Below, in pieces: positions 61,543 to 64,000 of a DNA stretch of 64,000 bases. The DNA comes from Irpex lacteus. Taxonomy: Eukaryota > Basidiomycota > Agaricomycetes > Polyporales > Irpicaceae. The notes below the pieces were generated by a model. That model was not told where the DNA came from and made no database searches. It saw nothing but the letters and a program-made list of their open reading frames with translations. Within the stretch, counting starts at the first letter, position 1. The number at the start of each line of letters is the position of its first letter. A program made the position numbers and the translations under genes. The DNA is taken from the NCBI GenBank assembly GCA_001986395.2, contig MQVO02000020.1, positions 574,100-638,099 on the forward strand. The letters are read 5' to 3'.

Positions 61543-63519
61543 GTGGCCAGCTCGCAACCACCACATGCATGCTCGGACATGCGTCTCGTCGCGCAGACTA
61601 CTACCAGTTCACCTCCATTCTACAAGCAGCTGCTAGTCGTGCATGGACCGCGGACAAGGCCGGCTCGCCCGCGAGCAGTTCACCAGACCACCTCGCAGAA
61701 GCAGAGCTTCCGTACAGGAGTTAGGACGGCATATGGAGGGGAGAGCTCAAGGATTAATTTGTTGAAGACCGGTACTGCCGAAAGGTGCGCGTGCGAATGG
61801 TCATATGGAGTTGATAGAGCTAATGAGTCGCCTGGCAGTAATGGCGTCGTCTCGTCACCGGAGGGCCCTTCAACGTCGCGTCAGACAGACCTCTCCGAAG
61901 AGAACAACTTCGAGCCTCTTGATACCTCTACAAGGTTAGACTATTATGGCCTTCTCGAGGACCATGGGTCAAGCTCGTCTGCCAGCATGCCGAGAAGAGA
62001 TGTCACGGCGGCGCCATCGTCTCCCACTTCGGAGGAATGGCTATTTCACCGAAACTCGCCTATTCAGCGAACATGGTGACGGACGATGTGGTTGTAGACG
62101 GTATTGGGCCACGAGTAAAAACATCCACCGCCAACGAAGCCGGCGCCGGACACTTTTCCTCGGTCCACTGCTCCGCTTGAGCCATTTCATGAAGATCAAT
62201 GGGAGGACGAAGTAGACTATGTCCAGAGTCAGCACGCGACCACGCACAAGTTGGGCCCCTCGAACGTCCGCTCACGGCATAGGGGACAGCGAACCGTTGC
62301 CAGACACTTCCATACACCCTACCAGGATAATGATGTTGGGATAGGCGAAAACAGTTCTCCCTTTCGCGAAAGCACTTCCGCCCAATCACTATACCAGGAC
62401 CTCATTCAATTATCGACACATCCTCTACCGCCTTCAGCTACTAGGACAGACAGGCTCCACCAGCTACTCTCCGCTACCACAACAGTTATCCCCAATCACA
62501 TTCTAACGTCCTCGTACAATTTTCTCATCTCTCTCGCCATCTCAATTCGCCAAATTTTCCATTGCTCGAACGTTGCTGCGGGAGATGCCTCAACGCGGTA
62601 TACCTGGAGAGTCTGAGACGAAGAAGTTATCTGTTCGATTCTGGCTGCGACAGGGCAAATGGACCGGGTATGGATGCGGGAAACGGAAGGAGGAAAGCAA
62701 TCATTATCATTGCTGCTATGGCTCGAATTCCTCAATGCGGCCAAGATCTTTTGAGCCTCTGGTCTTACCTGCTTCAGCCGAAGAACGCCAACTGCATCGT
62801 GAAGCATGTGCAGCTGCCTTCAAGTCCCGTTCTTCGCTTTTGATGCGATACCGTCCAACCCTTACCTCTGTGGAAGTGATCACCATCCCGCCTCGATCAA
62901 TGTACTATTTTCTTGCAGTGGATGCTACAGCGCAGTCAGCGCGCCGAAGCTCTGAAGTTGACGACTAGCTATTTTCAGCGACTGCCGAAGACTTTGTCAC
63001 GAAGCTATCGCAGGTATTGCACGGGCATCATCAACCTGCACCTGAAAGCGGAGGCTGCGGAGGTGTCCGACCTTCGTCCCATGCTACGGAATCTTCTGGC
63101 TCTTCATCCAGACATTCGGCCTGACCCGCAAACCCTCAAGCTCGTTCTTGGTGCCGTTCATACGCGACCTGGCAATTCTCTGGTGTTGGACAGGCTCAGG
63201 CGACCGTACCAGAAAAAAGTGGGGAGAGGATATCGTTGACGAGGAGATTCTGTCGTTCCTTGCCGACAGGGCTCGCCGGGACCGCTATGTTCGTCAGCTG
63301 AAGAAGGTGATACGGAGTACGAGCAGCGGCGAGAGCTATCCGCGCCTCAAGCTTGGTACCGTCTTCGGGACAATCATCGAACCCTAATCACCGCCCGCTT
63401 TCACAAAGGTTGTGTATTACGATCATCTTGCGGAGGAAAAACGATGGAAGTCCTATCGGGACTGTCTCCAAACGTTCGAAGCGCAGGACAAGGAGAGAAA
63501 GAAGAGAAAGAAACGCTAG
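61543..63519 (+). pseudogene. Frame-broken gene, helical-repeat (PPR-like) protein, possibly mitochondrial
   Basis: Coding-like sequence runs through the region but in changing frames. The Ser-rich first part (61543-62079) ends in a stop after SPIQRTW. From about 62130 another frame reads APLEPFHEDQWEDEVDY and continues to SLYQDLIQLSTHPLPP. Near 62570-62640 LLREMPQRGIPG is typical of a helical-repeat protein. At 62960-63200 LKAEAAEVSDLRPMLRNLLA and DPQTLKLVLGAVH appear. After an A6 run (63213-63218) the frame shifts by one to KKWGEDIVDEEILSFLADRA. TAA at 63385-63387 is followed in the same frame by VVYYDHLAEEKRWKSYRDCL and a basic end KKRKKR-stop (63517-63519). Homology to pentatricopeptide-type proteins is an impression only. 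Whether it is a pseudogene or a faulty sequence cannot be decided here; some breaks may hide introns. Confidence 0.5.
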
Positions 63520-63808
63520 AGTGGGCGGGTCCGATATTGGGTTTGACGGTGGACATATATCTTACTGTTCTACTAGTGATTTAACATTGATATTATTTTG
63601 GCGTAATTGGCCTGCGAGCATGAATGAATAAATAACAGAAGGATGCTGCTTGTTGTATTGGTTAAAAACCAGTCCGGCGAGAGGTGCACGAGGCTATCAA
63701 ACGCGTGTGGCGGGGATCTCCTCATTTGTGCCAGCCCGAGCGTGCTCAGCGTCTCACTTCGTTCCCAATTCCTCACATCTACTTACTCTCACAGATGTTG
63801 CCTAGAGA

Positions 63809-64000
63809 ATGGCTCCCGTAAAGGCGAGCAATAAGCACAACGACTCACAGCCACCTCGGCCAAGTAAGAGGACCCTGTTGCGCCAGAGAGATCCAGCAAG
63901 GCGGACCGACGACCTTCATTGGACCGTGCAATCACAGCGGCCGTGTCCAATCCTCATGATGCCGTATTGGCTGAGCTTCAAGGCCAGCGACCAGATGTTG
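63809..64000 (+). CDS. 5' end of an unidentified gene
   Basis: ATG at 63809 opens MAPVKASNKHNDSQPPRPSK. From about 63866 the better coding frame is shifted by one: VAPERSSKADRRPSLDRAI, then NPHDAVLAELQGQRPDV up to the window edge. Joining the two needs one more base in AGTAAGAGG, or an intron too short to be likely (23 nt). It is another one-base break like those just upstream. The family is not recognised. Confidence 0.4.
   Translation, partial: MAPVKASNKHNDSQPPRPSKRTLLRQRDPARRTDDLHWTVQSQRPCPILMMPYWLSFKASDQML

Overview
The window is nuclear DNA from a filamentous basidiomycete, most likely a mushroom-forming Agaricomycete. The signs are dense GT-AG introns of about 50-60 nt with CTNAC-like branch sites, gene content (Hog1-type MAP kinase, TOR kinase, CAS1-type O-acetyltransferase, Dnmt1-type methyltransferase, F-box protein, NIPA transporter) and generally CpG-rich coding sequence. 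No prokaryotic operon, CRISPR array or virus was seen.

Layout. 1-389 (-): 5' end of a membrane dipeptidase. 682-9556 (-): TOR kinase. 10138-12259 (-): F-box protein. 12648-15564 (+): biotin-carrying alpha subunit of methylcrotonyl-CoA carboxylase. 15785-16501 (+): small unknown protein. 16755-17228 (+): Dph4-type J-protein without an in-frame ATG. 17562-22486 (-): Dnmt1-type maintenance DNA methyltransferase whose gene body is strikingly CpG-poor. 24938-26823 (-): Hog1 MAP kinase, divergent from a cytochrome-b5 reductase (27578-28921, +). 29716-30451 (+): secreted protein. 30667-32614 (-): pepsin-fold membrane protein lacking the first catalytic Asp motif. 33226-36490: tandem duplication carrying two short-chain dehydrogenases. 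36615-41609 (+): Ubp2-like deubiquitinase. 42340-44814 (+): NIPA magnesium transporter. 45266-48040 (+): Exo84 exocyst subunit. 48308-48483 (+): probable U1 snRNA. 48843-50525 (-): MOSC protein, divergent from enolase (51008-52734, +). 53406-55517 (+): secreted histidine acid phosphatase. 55853-58780 (+): CAS1-like acyltransferase. 59733-61063 (+): Cut8/Sts1 proteasome tether. 61543-63519 (+): frame-broken gene with helical-repeat character. 63809-64000 (+): start of another gene.

The genes are mostly unrelated housekeeping and signalling genes. TOR, Hog1, Exo84, Cut8 and enolase form a conserved core; the SDR pair, the secreted protein and the dead pepsin-like protein look lineage-specific. 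The points most worth following are the CpG-depleted DNA methyltransferase gene, the U1 gene with a T14 run and telomere-like motif beside it, several micro-exons, a GC-AG intron, a CTG-start candidate, a 106-bp identical tract between the SDR copies, and a cluster of single-base frame breaks in the last 4 kb. All gene spans are read by eye; splice sites quoted explicitly were checked for phase, other introns inside genes were not all resolved.
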